Position numbers and translations under genes: made by a program
The notes under the pieces: model-generated
The model's input: only the letters and a program-made list of their open reading frames with translations
Told to the model about the DNA's origin: nothing
The model's database searches: none
Part shown: piece by piece, positions 20,557-21,345 of the stretch
Position numbering within the stretch: the first letter of the stretch is position 1
Layout: the number at the start of each line of letters is the position of its first letter
From: JBBQXK01 sp038251625
GTDB lineage: Bacteria > Pseudomonadota > Alphaproteobacteria > Rhodobacterales > Rhodobacteraceae
DNA: 21,345 nt
Assembly: GCA_038251625.1 (NCBI GenBank)
Contig: JBBSBE010000066.1
Location: 1-21,345 of the forward strand
Direction of reading: 5' to 3'

Positions 20557-21345
20557 ATGGTCACGGCGCTTTACACGCACGATGATTGCGACCTGCATCT
20601 GAATCCACCCGGCCATCCCGAACAGGTGGCACGGCGCGCGGCGGTCCTGCGCGGCCTCGCGGGCCTGACGCTTGAGCGGCGCGACGCCCCCGTGGGCGAT
20701 GAGGCCGATATCCTGCGCTGCCATCCCGCCACCTACCTTGCCCGCATGCACCGCGCGGTCCCGCGGCAAGGTTGGGCGCAGGTGGACGGCGATACCTATA
20801 TGGCACCCGGGTCCATGGATGCAGCCTTGCGGGGCGTTGGCGGCGTCTGCGCGGCAGTTGATGCCGTGATGGCGGGCGAGGTGGCCAACGCCTTCGTCGC
20901 CATGCGGCCCCCCGGGCACCACGCCGAACGCGAGGTTGCGATGGGGTTTTGCATCTTCGGCAACGTGGCCATCGGGGCCATGCGCGCGCTCGAGGTGCAC
21001 GCCCTCCACCGCGTGGCCGTGCTGGATTTCGACGTGCACCACGGCAACGGCACGCAGGATATCCTGTGGGATGAGGTGCGCGCGATGTTCGTCTCGTCGC
21101 ACCAGATGCCGCTCTATCCCGGCAGCGGGTCGCTGCGCGAGGTGGGCGCACATGGCCAGATCGTGAACCTGCCGTTGGCCGAAGGATCCGGCGCGCTGGC
21201 GATGCGGAACGCCTGGGGGCCCGCACTGGCACGGGTGGCGGCGTTCGAGCCTGAGTTGATCCTGATCTCCGCAGGTTTCGACGCGCATGAGGATGATCCG
21301 TTGGCCGGCCTGAACTGGCAGGCAGAGGATTTCGCCTGGATCACC
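20557..21345 (+). CDS. Histone deacetylase / acetoin-utilisation family protein (3' end outside window)
   Basis: Zinc-dependent amidohydrolase of the class II HDAC/AcuC/acetylpolyamine family; 263 codons are present and still open at the window end. Catalytic His121-His122 lie in RPPGHHAE. Zinc ligands Asp159 and His161 lie in DFDVHHGNGT, and the third, Asp242, in SAGFDAHEDDPL. Bacterial members deacetylate polyamines, acetyl-CoA synthetase or other small or protein substrates. ATG 20557 starts 6 nt after the petR TAG with only a weak ribosome site inside the petR end, so it may be cotranscribed with petPR. In related genomes I recall xseB-ispA-dxs following such a gene; that cannot be checked here. 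Confidence 0.92.
   Translation, partial: MVTALYTHDDCDLHLNPPGHPEQVARRAAVLRGLAGLTLERRDAPVGDEADILRCHPATYLARMHRAVPRQGWAQVDGDTYMAPGSMDAALRGVGGVCAAVDAVMAGEVANAFVAMRPPGHHAEREVAMGFCIFGNVAIGAMRALEVHALHRVAVLDFDVHHGNGTQDILWDEVRAMFVSSHQMPLYPGSGSLREVGAHGQIVNLPLAEGSGALAMRNAWGPALARVAAFEPELILISAGFDAHEDDPLAGLNWQAEDFAWIT

Noticed and set aside
19813..21288. Long minus-strand frame (491 codons) opposite petR and the HDAC-family gene
   Set aside because: Both plus-strand genes have complete family motifs; the antisense translation has none.

Overview
The window is a gene-dense, high-GC stretch of chromosome from an alphaproteobacterium, most likely a Rhodobacterales (Rhodobacter/Paracoccus/Tabrizicola-like) species. 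This is inferred from family resemblance and gene content: a petP-petR-like MarR/response-regulator pair, a 50-residue orphan aa3-oxidase subunit IV of the Paracoccus type, a DmdC-like acyl-CoA dehydrogenase, and the general protein character. I see no insertion sequence, prophage, CRISPR array, rRNA operon or integrase. Base and codon character look uniform, so this reads as core chromosome rather than a genomic island.

Layout. (1) Positions 1-3416, plus strand: the 3' part of an ABC importer operon (NMT1/THI5-like binding protein, ATPase, permease), then a small membrane-anchored protein and a HAD phosphatase. (2) Positions 3409-5684, minus strand: an alpha/beta hydrolase followed by an M24-fold protein that has lost its metal-binding aspartates. 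A TetR regulator (5778-6326) is divergent from them, and a 16-bp perfect inverted repeat lies between. (3) Positions 6330-7914: the 4.5S SRP RNA gene with its promoter, a DAO-type FAD oxidoreductase, a bidirectional hairpin and tRNA-Lys(UUU) on the minus strand. (4) Positions 8010-11120: dapF-mtaB (plus) converging on tsaC (minus) across a GC-rich double hairpin. (5) Positions 11235-17061: a plus-strand run with acyl-CoA dehydrogenase, MBL-fold hydrolase, oxidase subunit IV, lipoprotein, GNAT acetyltransferase, queG and ohr. (6) Positions 17144-18318: two DUF1294 membrane proteins on either side of a 64-residue Arg-rich protein whose Shine-Dalgarno is held in a hairpin. (7) Position 18315 to the end: ilvE (minus), divergent petP-petR, and a histone-deacetylase-family protein that runs off the window.

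How genes fit together. The clearest functional theme is tRNA modification. TsaC starts t6A synthesis and MtaB methylthiolates t6A37. A natural target, tRNA-Lys(UUU), lies in the same 3.3 kb, and queG (queuosine) is 4.3 kb further on. The TetR/hydrolase/M24 block looks like a small inducible catabolic or detoxification regulon. Many junctions are 4-nt ATGA/GTGA overlaps, so translational coupling is common.

I did not find a dramatic new system. The best leads are the metal-site-less M24 protein, the DUF1294/small-protein/SD-hairpin module, the two-site TetR dyad, and a lipoprotein with a possible permuted Cys/His hydrolase site. All calls were made by eye, without database searches.
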